Positions 1 to 8,712 of a stretch of 64,000 bases of DNA are shown one piece after another. The stretch is from Comamonadaceae bacterium (GTDB lineage Bacteria; Pseudomonadota; Gammaproteobacteria; Burkholderiales; Burkholderiaceae_C), in assembly GCA_027488735.1 (NCBI GenBank), contig JAIYBB010000004.1, forward strand, positions 434,001 to 498,000, read 5' to 3'. Position numbers and translations under genes: made by a program. The number at the start of each line of letters is the position of its first letter. Position 1 is the first letter of the stretch. The notes beneath the pieces were generated by a model that was not told where the DNA came from, did no database searches, and was given only the letters and a program-made list of their open reading frames with translations.

Positions 1-364
1 TGTTCTCTGGCGAAATAAAGTCATCCACCTGAATGACGTGGCAATCAGCGTTGATCAGGTCGATGCGTTGCGCCATGGCCATCACCTTGCTTTGCCCCAA
101 GGTGGTGCTCAATGCGTGCAACTGGCGATTGATATTCGATTCGGACACATGATCCATGTCGATCAATGTCAGCTTGCCCACTCCACTTCTGGCAAGCGCT
201 TCTGCGGCCCAAGAACCAACGCCACCAATCCCAACAACCACAACAACCACAACATGTGAACGGCGAATGCGTTGTGCGATGTCTTCGCCATACAAGCGAG
301 ACAAACCAGAAAAACGACGGTCAGAGTCTTGCGGCTGCAACAACAAACCCGCCGTATGAATCAA
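1..364 (-). CDS. tcdA: tRNA threonylcarbamoyladenosine dehydratase TcdA (CsdL), 3' end outside window
   Basis: This is the N-terminal part (about 121 codons) of a ThiF/E1-like protein that uses ATP to cyclise t6A37 to ct6A in ANN-decoding tRNAs. The protein shows the opening segment RRFSGLSRLYGED, the nucleotide-binding turn GIGGVGSWAAEALARSG, the acidic strand end LIDMD and SNINRQLHA, all arranged as in E. coli TcdA. The likely start is TTG at 364, overlapping the cpoB stop as TTGA, which suggests translational coupling; no ATG suits the family N-terminus. Oddly, the first beta strand reads HVVVVVVVGIGGVG, three valines longer than the E. coli form I recall, and is encoded by a 9-base tandem repeat. 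The gene continues beyond base 1. Confidence 0.85.
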   Translation of the reverse strand, partial: MIHTAGLLLQPQDSDRRFSGLSRLYGEDIAQRIRRSHVVVVVVVGIGGVGSWAAEALARSGVGKLTLIDMDHVSESNINRQLHALSTTLGQSKVMAMAQRIDLINADCHVIQVDDFISPEN

Positions 365-1218
365 GGTAATTTCAATTTGGGCAAGCGTTCCTTAGCGGCC
401 TGAGCTGCTTCAGACGAAGGATATTGGGCAATCAAATCCTCAAAGGATTTCTTGGCTTCCAAAGGAAGCATCAACTCTATTTGGGAGTTTGCCAAGGTCA
501 ACAAGGCTTCGGGGAATTTCGCATGCCCTTCGTTCATCGTGATGAACGCCTTGAGTTGATTGGAGGCATCTAAATATTCGCGCTTTACATATTTCGCACT
601 GGCCAGCCAAAACAATGCACTTTGGCGAAATCCGGTTTCTGGGTATTTGCGTAAAAAAGTAGAGAACGCAACGATGGCACCCGCAAACTCGCCTTTTCGG
701 AAAGTTGCCAACGCCAACTCAAAATCCTTTTTTTCGCTCGGATCTACTTGGAGTTCCAAACCGTCTATCTGAACCACCAATGGCTCAAGCTTAGAGAAGC
801 GCTGGTCATGCTTGGTAATGCGCTCTTCCAAACTTGAGAGGGCTTCTTTTTGGCTTCTTTGTAGCAGCATTATTTCTCTTTGCAATTGGTCTTTTTCACC
901 GCGCAATTCGGAAATAGTTTGCTTCAAGCCGTCAATTTGTGTTTGTAGTTGCAACATACTTTGTTGCAGCCTTGATGTCTCAGCTTGCATGTCGCGGACT
1001 ACCAGTTCACGAATAGTTTGCTGAGATTTGGTGACCGCTTCCAAGGATCGCTGCAGAGCAGCTTCGCTGGACTGCTGAGCCTGTCTTAGGTTTTCTACCC
1101 TTTGGCGCAAATCCAAGATGGCCCTGCGCGCTTCATCGTCTTCGAACATGGCAGCTTGCACACTGCCAGCAAACAACAGTGTCAAACAAGCCAGTCGCAG
1201 ACGACTTGGGGTGATCAT
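361..1218 (-). CDS. cpoB: Tol-Pal system protein CpoB (YbgF), periplasmic coiled-coil/TPR protein
   Basis: A 285-residue periplasmic protein that, in E. coli, links the Tol-Pal machine to peptidoglycan synthesis during outer-membrane constriction. It has a signal peptide (cleavage near SVQA, residue 22), a long coiled coil (about residues 30-135, heptad rich in Leu, Gln and Glu) and a C-terminal TPR region (about 160-280) with the family opening FELALATFRKGEFAGAI. Its ATG overlaps the pal stop by four bases (ATGA) and its own stop overlaps the tcdA start, so it sits inside tolB-pal-cpoB-tcdA. Length and layout match the family. Confidence 0.93.
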   Translation of the reverse strand: MITPSRLRLACLTLLFAGSVQAAMFEDDEARRAILDLRQRVENLRQAQQSSEAALQRSLEAVTKSQQTIRELVVRDMQAETSRLQQSMLQLQTQIDGLKQTISELRGEKDQLQREIMLLQRSQKEALSSLEERITKHDQRFSKLEPLVVQIDGLELQVDPSEKKDFELALATFRKGEFAGAIVAFSTFLRKYPETGFRQSALFWLASAKYVKREYLDASNQLKAFITMNEGHAKFPEALLTLANSQIELMLPLEAKKSFEDLIAQYPSSEAAQAAKERLPKLKLP

Positions 1219-1790
1219 TTGTAGAAGAATTCAGCGCGACGATTTTTGGAAAATGCAGACTCATCAGCACCCTGCATCGCTGGCTTTTCTTCACCAAAAC
1301 TGACGGTTTCAATCTGAGAAGCATCGACACCTAACAAGGACAGACTTTGACGGACCGCATCGGCTCTTTTTTGACCCAAAGCCAAGTTGTATTCGCGTCC
1401 ACCGCGTTCATCGGTATGACCTTCGAGGGATATTTTGGCGCGGCTGTTGGATTTCAAAAACTGAGCATGTGCTTCAATGGTTGCTTGAAACTCAGGCTTG
1501 ATGCTGAAGCTGTCGTAATCGAAGTAAACAATTTTTTCAACATTTGCCGGACCGGCAGACGCATTTTGATTGGCCAATGAATTGACAGGTTCGACGGTTG
1601 ATTTGGGTTGCTGGACTTGTTGGCTAGAAGAAGCATCAGAAGAATTGATCTCTGACAGGCCAGAGTTGGAAGACCCATTTGAAGCGCTAGAACCCTTTTT
1701 ATCCACAACAGGCACTTCATTGAGTTTGACGCCGGATGCGCAGGCCGTCAAAAGAAGAGCCAGTAAAAGAGAGATAAATGTTTTGTTCAC
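1215..1790 (-). CDS. pal: Peptidoglycan-associated lipoprotein Pal
   Basis: Outer-membrane lipoprotein of 191 residues that binds peptidoglycan and TolB. The N-terminus is a lipoprotein signal ending in the lipobox LTAC (Cys at about residue 17). A low-complexity Ser/Asn/Gln-rich linker of about 60 residues follows, then an OmpA-like domain with KIVYFDYDSFSI, the peptidoglycan-binding segment LEGHTDERGGREYNLALGQ and the terminal AEFFYK. It lies 16 bases after tolB and overlaps cpoB by four bases. The linker is somewhat long compared with E. coli Pal (about 173 residues), but no key segment is missing. Confidence 0.96.
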   Translation of the reverse strand: MNKTFISLLLALLLTACASGVKLNEVPVVDKKGSSASNGSSNSGLSEINSSDASSSQQVQQPKSTVEPVNSLANQNASAGPANVEKIVYFDYDSFSIKPEFQATIEAHAQFLKSNSRAKISLEGHTDERGGREYNLALGQKRADAVRQSLSLLGVDASQIETVSFGEEKPAMQGADESAFSKNRRAEFFYK

Positions 1791-1806
1791 GAAAGTACTC
1801 CGATGT

Positions 1807-3084
1807 TCATGGTTTCAAAAAAGGTCCCCAATTGGGTTCCCGAATAGTGGATGTCTGTCCAGAAAGTTTTGCGCTGATTTTGCCATCCAATGTTGTGGTC
1901 ATCAGTGCTTCCTTGCCTTGCACCTGTGTGGCATACAAAATAAGTTTGCCGTTAGGTGCAAAACTGGGTTTTTCATCATGGTTGGTTTCTGTCAAAGTGG
2001 TTACTTTGTCAGTAATCAAATCCATGAGTAAGAGTTTAAAGGAATTGCCATTGCGAGATATGTACGCTAATCGCTTCCCATCAGCACTCAAAGTAGGCGA
2101 AATGTTGTAGTTGCCATTGAAGGTGACGCGTTGCACAGGCCCTCCCTGCGATGGGATGCGGTAAATTTGAGGGGAACCACCTCGGTCACTGACAAAGTAA
2201 ATGGAGCTGCCGTCTGGAGTAAAAACCGGCTCTGTGTCGATCCCACTCGATTGTGTAATGCGCCGAGGATCCCCGCCCTTGGCGTCGATGATAAAAATTT
2301 GCGATCCACCTTCCTTCGTCAAGGTCACAGCAAGGGACTTCCCATCGGGCGACCACGCGGGCGCACTGTTGGACCCTTTGAAATTGGCCAATACACGGCG
2401 CTTGCCCGTGCTGACATCGTGGATGTAAACGACAGGTTTGCGGCCTTCAAAAGAAACGTATGCCAGTTCATTCCCATTCGGGGACCAGCTGGGGGAGATG
2501 ATGGGTTCGGGGCTGGTCAAGGCTGCCTGTGCGTTTTCTCCATCTGCATCTGATACCCACAACATGTGGCGGTTAGAGTGCTTGGTGATGTAAGTGATAC
2601 GGGTTGAGAAAATACCTTTGTCACCCGTCAATTTTTCGTAGACTTGGTCGGCAATTTTGTGCGCAACCAAACGCAAATCTGGGGTGAAAGCAATGAAACT
2701 TTGACCACCTAAGTCTTGGTTTCTGACGGTGTCCCACAAACGATAACGGATATCAAACCTTCCGTCTGAAAGACGGTTCACACTTCCCGTGAGCAAACCA
2801 TCAATATTTTTGGATTTGATCGTTGCGAAATCTGGTCGCGTGTTTTCGTCAATGGTAAATCCAGATTTAGAGGTTTTGAATTGCCCGCTTCTGTCAAGGT
2901 CAGCCGAAATAATTTGAGTGATTCGTTGAGGGGCCGAATCCGCACCCTTGAAGTCAGAAATTCCTATGGGAATTTGGGTAATGCCAACCCCTGATATTTC
3001 AACTTTGAATTCTGCGCGGGCGACATTTGCTACACCAAAGACTAACCCCAAAAGGGCAGCGAAAGCAATGACAAATCTGGGCAT
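1807..3084 (-). CDS. tolB: Tol-Pal translocation protein TolB
   Basis: Periplasmic protein of 425 residues, the soluble partner of Pal and TolA. It shows a Sec signal peptide (cleavage after NVARA, about residue 24), an N-terminal TolB_N domain (about 25-165) and a six-bladed WD40-like propeller with repeated PSWSPNG, PAWSPDG, PVFTPDG, PTLSADG and PSFAPNG blades, ending EPNWGPFLKP. It is the first gene of tolB-pal-cpoB-tcdA here. The usual upstream genes tolQ, tolR and tolA are not beside it; instead an ABC exporter diverges upstream. Confidence 0.96.
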   Translation of the reverse strand: MPRFVIAFAALLGLVFGVANVARAEFKVEISGVGITQIPIGISDFKGADSAPQRITQIISADLDRSGQFKTSKSGFTIDENTRPDFATIKSKNIDGLLTGSVNRLSDGRFDIRYRLWDTVRNQDLGGQSFIAFTPDLRLVAHKIADQVYEKLTGDKGIFSTRITYITKHSNRHMLWVSDADGENAQAALTSPEPIISPSWSPNGNELAYVSFEGRKPVVYIHDVSTGKRRVLANFKGSNSAPAWSPDGKSLAVTLTKEGGSQIFIIDAKGGDPRRITQSSGIDTEPVFTPDGSSIYFVSDRGGSPQIYRIPSQGGPVQRVTFNGNYNISPTLSADGKRLAYISRNGNSFKLLLMDLITDKVTTLTETNHDEKPSFAPNGKLILYATQVQGKEALMTTTLDGKISAKLSGQTSTIREPNWGPFLKP

Positions 3085-3165
3085 ATGTTGCGATGGTAGT
3101 TAACTGCTGTGATTCTAACCATGCAACAGTCTGCCAAGGGTGATAATCACATTCTGAAAATAGTT

Positions 3166-4923
3166 ATGAAGCAAATGTCTCCACAGCCCCACTTTTTGCA
3201 ACGTCTTTTGACTTGCATTCGCTTGTTCAAAACCCCCACCTACGCTTGGGTTACCGCCTTGGTTTGTATGGTGCTTGTTGCGCTTTGCGAACCCATGGTT
3301 CCGGCACTGCTGCAACCCTTGTTGGATAAGGGTTTTCAGCAGAGCAGTTTTCCCATTTGGGTGGTCCCGTTTGCATTGATTGGTTTATTTGGCATTCGTG
3401 GCGTAGGCATGTTTGTTGGACACGTGGCTATTGCCAAAATCACACAGACTGGATTGTTGGCTTTGCGTATGCAAATGTTCAAACGTTTGCAAGATGCGGC
3501 TTTGCCACTTTTTCGCCAGCAAAATGCCAGCGCAATTGGCAACACCTTGGTCTTTGAAGTGCAAGTGGGTGCGCAGACCTTGGTCAATTCGGTCATCGGC
3601 ACGGTTCGAGACAGCCTGACATTGATTGCATTGATCGGCTATTTGCTGTATTTGAATTGGAAATTGAGTTTGATTGTTGCCTTGCTGATTCCCTCAGTGT
3701 TTTGGCTTATGAAAGTGCTCAGCAGAAGACTTTACGCATTGATCAAACATTCGCAACAAGCCACGGACCAACTGTCGTATGCGGTGGAAGAAACGGCTTT
3801 GGCCCACCGTGAAATCCGTTTGCACGAAGCGCAAGGTATGCAAACCAAACGCTTTGAAGGCTTGGGTATATCCTTGTCCAGACTGGCCATTAAGACCTCC
3901 GTAGCCAATGCTGGAATGACACCCCTCACCCAATTGTTTTCCGCCATTGCCTTGTCTGCTGTGATCAGCGTGGCTTTGTTGCAAAGCCAAGACAGCCAAA
4001 TGAGCGTCGGCGGATTTGCTGCATTCGTCACAGGCATGTTGATGTTGGCCAACCCGATCAAACATTTGTCAGAAGTTGCTGGCCCTCTGACCCGTGGTAT
4101 TGCTGCACTTGAACGCGCATTGGAGTTGATCAACTCCACACCCGTTGAAAGTAGCGGCAAGCACCAAAGTCTGCGCGCAAGCGGCCATGTGCAATTGAAA
4201 AATGTTTCGGTGCAATACCAACCCGACCTGCCACTTGCCTTAGATACTATTGACTTAGAGATACATCCGGGGGAAACAGTTGGCTTGGTGGGAAGCTCTG
4301 GTTCAGGCAAAACCACTTTGGCTAATTTGCTGCCAAGGTTTGTAGACCTGACCAGCGGTGACATATTGCTCGATGGGGTGTTGCTGCAAGACTGGGATTT
4401 GCACAATTTGCGTCGTCAATTTGCCATGGTCAGTCAAACCGTGGTGGTGCTCAACGACACACTGGCAGCCAATGTGGCATTGGGCCAAACACCCGACAGA
4501 GACAAAGTGGTGCAGTGTTTGTTGGCAGCCAACTTGGGCGACTATTTGAGTACGCTGCCACAACACATTGATTCAGTGGTTGGGCACAACGCGTCCAGTC
4601 TCTCCGGAGGGCAACGGCAGCGTTTGGCAATCGCCAGAGCCATGTACAAAGACGCGCCTTTTTTGATATTGGATGAAGCTACTTCTGCCTTGGACAACGA
4701 GTCTGAGCGAATGGTTCAAGACGCGTTGCAAACCTTGCAAGTCGGCAGAACCACACTTGTCATTGCGCACCGCCTATCTACCATTGAGAACGCCGATCGC
4801 ATCGTGGTTATGGAGTCAGGAAAAATCATTGAAGCCGCAAACCATGCATCACTGATGCAACAAAACGGTGTGTATGCCTCCATGTTCAGGCTGGGAAATT
4901 CAGGCTATTTGAGCAATCACTGA
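3166..4923 (+). CDS. msbA: ABC exporter, MsbA-type lipid A-core flippase
   Basis: A half-transporter of about 585 residues with an N-terminal six-helix membrane domain (about residues 25-320) and a C-terminal ATPase. Visible motifs are Walker A GSSGSGKTT (near 376), signature LSGGQRQR (near 479), Walker B FLILDEATSALD (near 499) and the switch histidine in VIAHRLST. The segment VPALLQPLLDKGF after the first helix resembles MsbA. Substrate assignment is by family resemblance; another lipid or drug export role is possible. In-frame starts exist at 3109 (GTG), 3121, 3166 and 3175; I chose 3166 because it leaves the usual 20-25 residues before helix 1. It diverges from tolB and converges on rng with 19 bases between stops. 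Confidence 0.8.
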   Translation: MKQMSPQPHFLQRLLTCIRLFKTPTYAWVTALVCMVLVALCEPMVPALLQPLLDKGFQQSSFPIWVVPFALIGLFGIRGVGMFVGHVAIAKITQTGLLALRMQMFKRLQDAALPLFRQQNASAIGNTLVFEVQVGAQTLVNSVIGTVRDSLTLIALIGYLLYLNWKLSLIVALLIPSVFWLMKVLSRRLYALIKHSQQATDQLSYAVEETALAHREIRLHEAQGMQTKRFEGLGISLSRLAIKTSVANAGMTPLTQLFSAIALSAVISVALLQSQDSQMSVGGFAAFVTGMLMLANPIKHLSEVAGPLTRGIAALERALELINSTPVESSGKHQSLRASGHVQLKNVSVQYQPDLPLALDTIDLEIHPGETVGLVGSSGSGKTTLANLLPRFVDLTSGDILLDGVLLQDWDLHNLRRQFAMVSQTVVVLNDTLAANVALGQTPDRDKVVQCLLAANLGDYLSTLPQHIDSVVGHNASSLSGGQRQRLAIARAMYKDAPFLILDEATSALDNESERMVQDALQTLQVGRTTLVIAHRLSTIENADRIVVMESGKIIEAANHASLMQQNGVYASMFRLGNSGYLSNH

Positions 4924-4942
4924 TTCGGCCTGCACCGCCAGA

Positions 4943-6421
4943 TCAAAGCAAAACAATATTGAATTGTTCAGCATCAATGCCAAATTCAGCTTGCAAAGAA
5001 ATAGGTTTGCCAATGAACTCACTCAAACCTGCAAGGTGCAAGCTCTCCTCTTCTTGCAGCAAATCAATCACCTTAGGGGACGCCAACACACGGAATTCTT
5101 TGGGACTGAACTGTCTTGCTTCACGCAATATCTCGCGCAAGATGTTGTAGGCCACTGTTCTGGCGGTATTGACAACACCGCGCCCCTGACAGTGGGCGCA
5201 TGGCTCGCACAGCAACTGGGCCAGTGACTCGCGCGTGCGTTTGCGCGTCATCTCCACCAGACCCAACGCAGAAAAACCGCTGATGCTGGTTTTTACTTTG
5301 TCGCGCGATATTTGTTTTGAAAATTCAGCAAGCACAGTTTCGCGATGCTCTGGTTTTTGCATGTCAATAAAGTCGGTGACGATGACACCACCTAAATTAC
5401 GCAAGCGCAATTGCCGGGCAATGGCACCCGCCGCCTCTAAATTGGTTTTGAAAATGGTGTCGTCAAAGTTGCGTGCTCCCACGAAACCGCCGGTATTCAC
5501 ATCGATGGTGGTCAGCGCCTCTGTCTGATCAATGATCAAATAACCACCCGACTTGAGCATGACTTTACGCCCCAAGGCTTGCTTTATTTCATCCTCAATA
5601 TTGAACAGATCGAAGATCGGGCGCTCGCCTTTGTAATGCGCTAATTTAGATACCGCTGAGGGCATGAATTCGCGGCCAAACAATTGCAACATGTCATGTT
5701 GTTCATGCGAATCAATCCGAATGGTTTGGGTGGTCTCATCCACCATGTCGCGCAACACACGTTGCAGTAAATTCAGGTCTTGGTGGAGCAAGGATTTGGG
5801 AGGCATTTGCTGTGAAGCTGATTTCACTTTGGCCCAAGTTTTTCTCAAATAAGCGATGTCTTCTTTCAGCTCATCTTCGCTGGCGTCTTCGCCGTTGGTG
5901 CGCAAAATAAAACCGCCTTTGTCATCGGCCTGGTGGGCGAGTTCAATCAGCTTAAGGCGCAATTTCTCTCGCTGTTCTTGTGGGATTTTTTGCGACACGC
6001 CGATATGGTTGTCTTGCGGCAAAAAAACCAATAATCGTCCCGCAATGCTTATTTGCGTCGATAAGCGAGCGCCTTTGCTGCCAATTGGGTCTTTGATGAC
6101 TTGTACCGTCAATGATTGACCTTCAAACACTTGCTTCTCGATGGGGACCACGGGTGGGTGCGCCTGATCGGCATCTTGAGATTTGGTATGCACGGGATTG
6201 AATAAATCTGCCACATGCAAGAAGGCAGAACGTTCCATGCCAATGTCGATAAAAGCCGACTGCATGCCAGGTAACACCCTGACCACTTTGCCCGAATAAA
6301 TATTGCCCACCAAACCGCGCTCAAGCGAACGCTCGATCTGCATTTCTTGCAGAGCACCGTTTTCAACCAAAGCCACTCGGGTTTCTTGGGGTGACCAGTT
6401 GATCAATATATCGTGTTGCAT
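4943..6421 (-). CDS. rng: Ribonuclease G
   Basis: Endoribonuclease of 492 residues in the RNase E/G family, which matures the 16S rRNA 5' end and decays mRNAs. It starts with the family's MQHDILINWSPQETRVALVE, has an S1-like domain with GNIYSGKVVRVLPGMQSAFI (about 39-58), the DNase I-like catalytic region with the metal-binding TTIDVNTGGFVG (about 308), and the zinc-link segment LLCEPCAHCQGRG (about 402-414). There is no long C-terminal scaffold region, so this is RNase G rather than RNase E. It follows maf by three bases at the end of the ten-gene clpS-to-rng run. Confidence 0.94.
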   Translation of the reverse strand: MQHDILINWSPQETRVALVENGALQEMQIERSLERGLVGNIYSGKVVRVLPGMQSAFIDIGMERSAFLHVADLFNPVHTKSQDADQAHPPVVPIEKQVFEGQSLTVQVIKDPIGSKGARLSTQISIAGRLLVFLPQDNHIGVSQKIPQEQREKLRLKLIELAHQADDKGGFILRTNGEDASEDELKEDIAYLRKTWAKVKSASQQMPPKSLLHQDLNLLQRVLRDMVDETTQTIRIDSHEQHDMLQLFGREFMPSAVSKLAHYKGERPIFDLFNIEDEIKQALGRKVMLKSGGYLIIDQTEALTTIDVNTGGFVGARNFDDTIFKTNLEAAGAIARQLRLRNLGGVIVTDFIDMQKPEHRETVLAEFSKQISRDKVKTSISGFSALGLVEMTRKRTRESLAQLLCEPCAHCQGRGVVNTARTVAYNILREILREARQFSPKEFRVLASPKVIDLLQEEESLHLAGLSEFIGKPISLQAEFGIDAEQFNIVLL

Positions 6422-6424
6422 GGG

Positions 6425-7030
6425 TTAATCTTTCATCCACTCGAGCAGCATTTGTCTGGTCTCATACACCGGCAAGCCCATGATGCCAGAGTGACTCCCG
6501 ACAATTTTCTTTACAAATCCGGCAGCAATTCCTTGGATAGCGTAAGCGCCCGCCTTACCCATGGGTTCACCAGTCGTGACGTAATTTGAAATCTCGTCAT
6601 CCGCCAATGTCGCAAAAGTCACGTTCGAGCGCTGTACAAGGCACCTCATCCTGAGCCCATCACCGACCGCCACGGCGGTCAATACTTGGTGGGTTTGACC
6701 CGATAATTTTTTCAGCATGGCATGTGCATCTGCTTCATCAACAGGTTTGCCAAATACGTTTCCTTGAAGCGCTACCGTGGTGTCTGCGGTCAGCACTGGC
6801 TTCGGGGATAAGTTCTTTTTTTGCAATTGGCCAATGGCCGCTTGGAGTTTTAAGAGCGTCACTCGTCTGACATAAGCGCGCGGCGATTCGCCTTCAAGCA
6901 TGTCCTCTAAAGCTTCTGCCGCCACCGCATCTTCTGGCAACAACAATTCAAATGGCACACCTATTTGCGTCAACAATTGCTGGCGTCGGGGGCTTTGTGA
7001 AGCCAAATAAATGGCGGGCAGCGAAATCAT
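6425..7030 (-). CDS. maf: Maf family nucleotide pyrophosphatase
   Basis: A 201-residue Maf protein, a house-cleaning pyrophosphatase that hydrolyses non-canonical or dTTP/UTP-type nucleotides. The N-terminus [20 protein letters not shown] carries the phosphate-binding ASxSPRR motif, and further on are [11 protein letters not shown] with a conserved Asp and a Lys in the [10 protein letters not shown] segment. The start at 7030 overlaps the rlmH stop by four bases (ATGA); an upstream in-frame start at 7066 would add a non-homologous leader inside rlmH and is less likely. The exact nucleotide preference (YhdE type or YceF type) cannot be read safely from sequence. Confidence 0.9.
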   Translation of the reverse strand: MISLPAIYLASQSPRRQQLLTQIGVPFELLLPEDAVAAEALEDMLEGESPRAYVRRVTLLKLQAAIGQLQKKNLSPKPVLTADTTVALQGNVFGKPVDEADAHAMLKKLSGQTHQVLTAVAVGDGLRMRCLVQRSNVTFATLADDEISNYVTTGEPMGKAGAYAIQGIAAGFVKKIVGSHSGIMGLPVYETRQMLLEWMKD

Positions 7031-7494
7031 TCCCGGTGATAAGGGTGGTTGGACAACATTGACCAAGCGCGGTAGAGTTGTTCGATCAACAAGACTCTGA
7101 CCATGGCATGTGGCAGTGTCAAACTTGACAAGCTAAGCAACTCATGACCGCCCTGCCTGATCACTGGATCAAACCCATCTGGGCCGCCAATGATCAGTGC
7201 AACTTCAGTGGCTTGGTCCTGCCACCCTCGCCATTTGTCAGCCAGTCCAGGGGTTGTCAGCTGTTTGCCTTTTTCATCAAGCCAAATGCGATGGCAGTCT
7301 TTGGGCAACACTGCTTCAATACGGCTCTTTTCAGAGGCCCAGATTTGGGGCAGGGTTTTGGACGACCGCGGTTCGGTTTTAACGGTTTTAAGCGTAAGTT
7401 TGATCTCGGGTGGAAAGCGCTTGGCATATTCGTCCCAGGCAATTTGCGCCCAAGCGGGCACCTTTTGACCAACAGCCACCACCCAAAGCTTCAT
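7027..7494 (-). CDS. rlmH: 23S rRNA (pseudouridine1915-N3)-methyltransferase RlmH
   Basis: A 155-residue SPOUT methyltransferase that methylates pseudouridine 1915 in helix 69 of 23S rRNA using S-adenosylmethionine, after 70S assembly. The N-terminus [20 protein letters not shown], the SAM-binding knot [10 protein letters not shown] (near residue 100) and the C-terminus [15 protein letters not shown] are all diagnostic, and the length matches the family. It overlaps rsfS upstream and maf downstream by four bases each. The pairing rsfS-rlmH, both acting on the large subunit, is the common bacterial arrangement. Confidence 0.96.
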   Translation of the reverse strand: MKLWVVAVGQKVPAWAQIAWDEYAKRFPPEIKLTLKTVKTEPRSSKTLPQIWASEKSRIEAVLPKDCHRIWLDEKGKQLTTPGLADKWRGWQDQATEVALIIGGPDGFDPVIRQGGHELLSLSSLTLPHAMVRVLLIEQLYRAWSMLSNHPYHRE

Positions 7495-8099
7495 GGCTTA
7501 GATTTACGTGGCGGACTTTTTTTAGCAGCAGGTTTTTTTGCTGAAGCAGACTTGGCCGCTGGTTTTTTTGCCACAGGTTTATGGGTGGTACCCTTTTTGG
7601 CAACTTCTTTTTGCGCAGACACTTTGGGGTCAGACGCTTTTTTGGCGGCTACTTTTTTGGCCGGCTGGCGAGCTGCTTTTTTAGGTGCTTCTTTGGGGAT
7701 CGCCACAGCTTTAACAGCAGCTTGCGGCTTGGCTGCACCGAGCTTGATACGCACAGGCTTGTCGCCCCAGATTTCTTCCAAATGGTAATACTGACGGATG
7801 GTAGGTTGCATGATGTGGACCACCACCGCTCCGCAATCGACAATGATCCATTCGCCATTTTCTTCGCCTTCTATGCGCGGTTTACCAAAACCAGCATCTC
7901 TGACATCGTCACGCAAATTGGAAGCCAAGGCTTTTGTTTGCCGATTGGATGTTCCGCAGGCGATGACCACCCGCTCAAACAACGGTGACAAGTGCTCAGT
8001 GTTGAACACCTGAATGTCTTGCGCTTTGACATCCTCCAAACTGTCGACGATGGTGCGTTGTAATTTTTGTACGTCTTTTTTTTCAGAGACTTCAGTCAT
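7491..8099 (-). CDS. rsfS: Ribosomal silencing factor RsfS with a long lysine/alanine-rich tail
   Basis: RsfS binds ribosomal protein uL14 and blocks subunit joining when nutrients are scarce. Residues 1-120 form the usual domain: [51 protein letters not shown] and [10 protein letters not shown]. The protein then continues for about 80 residues of Lys/Ala/Pro repeats such as [28 protein letters not shown] and SPPRKSKP, resembling a histone H1-like tail. The family is normally about 105-130 residues, so the tail is an addition; it is strongly basic and probably disordered. The gene overlaps nadD by eight bases and rlmH by four. Confidence 0.93.
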   Translation of the reverse strand: MTEVSEKKDVQKLQRTIVDSLEDVKAQDIQVFNTEHLSPLFERVVIACGTSNRQTKALASNLRDDVRDAGFGKPRIEGEENGEWIIVDCGAVVVHIMQPTIRQYYHLEEIWGDKPVRIKLGAAKPQAAVKAVAIPKEAPKKAARQPAKKVAAKKASDPKVSAQKEVAKKGTTHKPVAKKPAAKSASAKKPAAKKSPPRKSKP

Positions 8100-8712
8100 G
8101 TTGATCCAAATAAAGATGGTGTTGTTGAATATATTGCAAGACGGAGGGTGTTAAATCCTCGGTGGGCAACGCACCTTGGCGAATGCGCGAACGGATGTCA
8201 GTGGCACTGAGCATTTTTAACGGCATGTTCAAACGTACGGTCTTGACTTGGTACTGATTGTGCCACTCGTCTGTCAAGCGCAGGCTTTGCGAGGAGGACG
8301 CTCTGGGCGCAACCGCCAAAGTGGCATTTGCAGCAATTTGCTGCCAGAGCTTCCAAGTCTGAAATTGTTGCGCTTGGTCGGCCCCCATGACGATAAAAAA
8401 TAGTGCCCCTTGATGCTGTTCTTTGAGCTCGCTCAAAGTGTCTACGGTGAATGTCGGGCCTTCGCGTCGAATTTCGCGGTCGTCTACGGTGACCTTGTCA
8501 CAACTTGCGAAATTGTGTTGAGCCATGGCCAAGCGATGAGGTGCTGCTGAGAGTGAACGCGCTTTGTGCCATGCATCCCCGGTTGGCAAAACATACAACA
8601 TATCGAGCTGGAGTTGTTCTATCGCGCAGATGGCCAAGGCCAGATGGCCGGTATGTGGTGGATCAAAAGCCCCACCGTACAAACCGATGCGAGAAAAAAG
8701 GGAAGCGCTCAA
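8092..8712 (-). CDS. nadD: Nicotinate-nucleotide adenylyltransferase NadD
   Basis: A 206-residue nucleotidyltransferase making deamido-NAD from nicotinate mononucleotide and ATP, an essential step of NAD synthesis. It has the nucleotide-binding motif [18 protein letters not shown] (about residues 11-28), the [18 protein letters not shown] segment and a late [12 protein letters not shown] motif equivalent to the family's SSTxIR. The start overlaps the hemF stop by four bases, and its end overlaps rsfS. The nadD-rsfS-rlmH order is widely conserved. Confidence 0.95.
   Translation of the reverse strand: MSASLFSRIGLYGGAFDPPHTGHLALAICAIEQLQLDMLYVLPTGDAWHKARSLSAAPHRLAMAQHNFASCDKVTVDDREIRREGPTFTVDTLSELKEQHQGALFFIVMGADQAQQFQTWKLWQQIAANATLAVAPRASSSQSLRLTDEWHNQYQVKTVRLNMPLKMLSATDIRSRIRQGALPTEDLTPSVLQYIQQHHLYLDQHD

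Noticed and set aside
232..253. Start of a CRISPR array or larger satellite
   Set aside because: Only about 2.4 copies of a 9-base unit within a coding region; no spacers or further repeats. No CRISPR-like repeat array was seen elsewhere in the window.
7144..7788. A 214-codon plus-strand reading frame opposite rlmH and rsfS
   Set aside because: Its Phe/Leu/Gly-rich sequence mirrors the Lys/Ala repeats of the RsfS tail on the other strand; no independent evidence.
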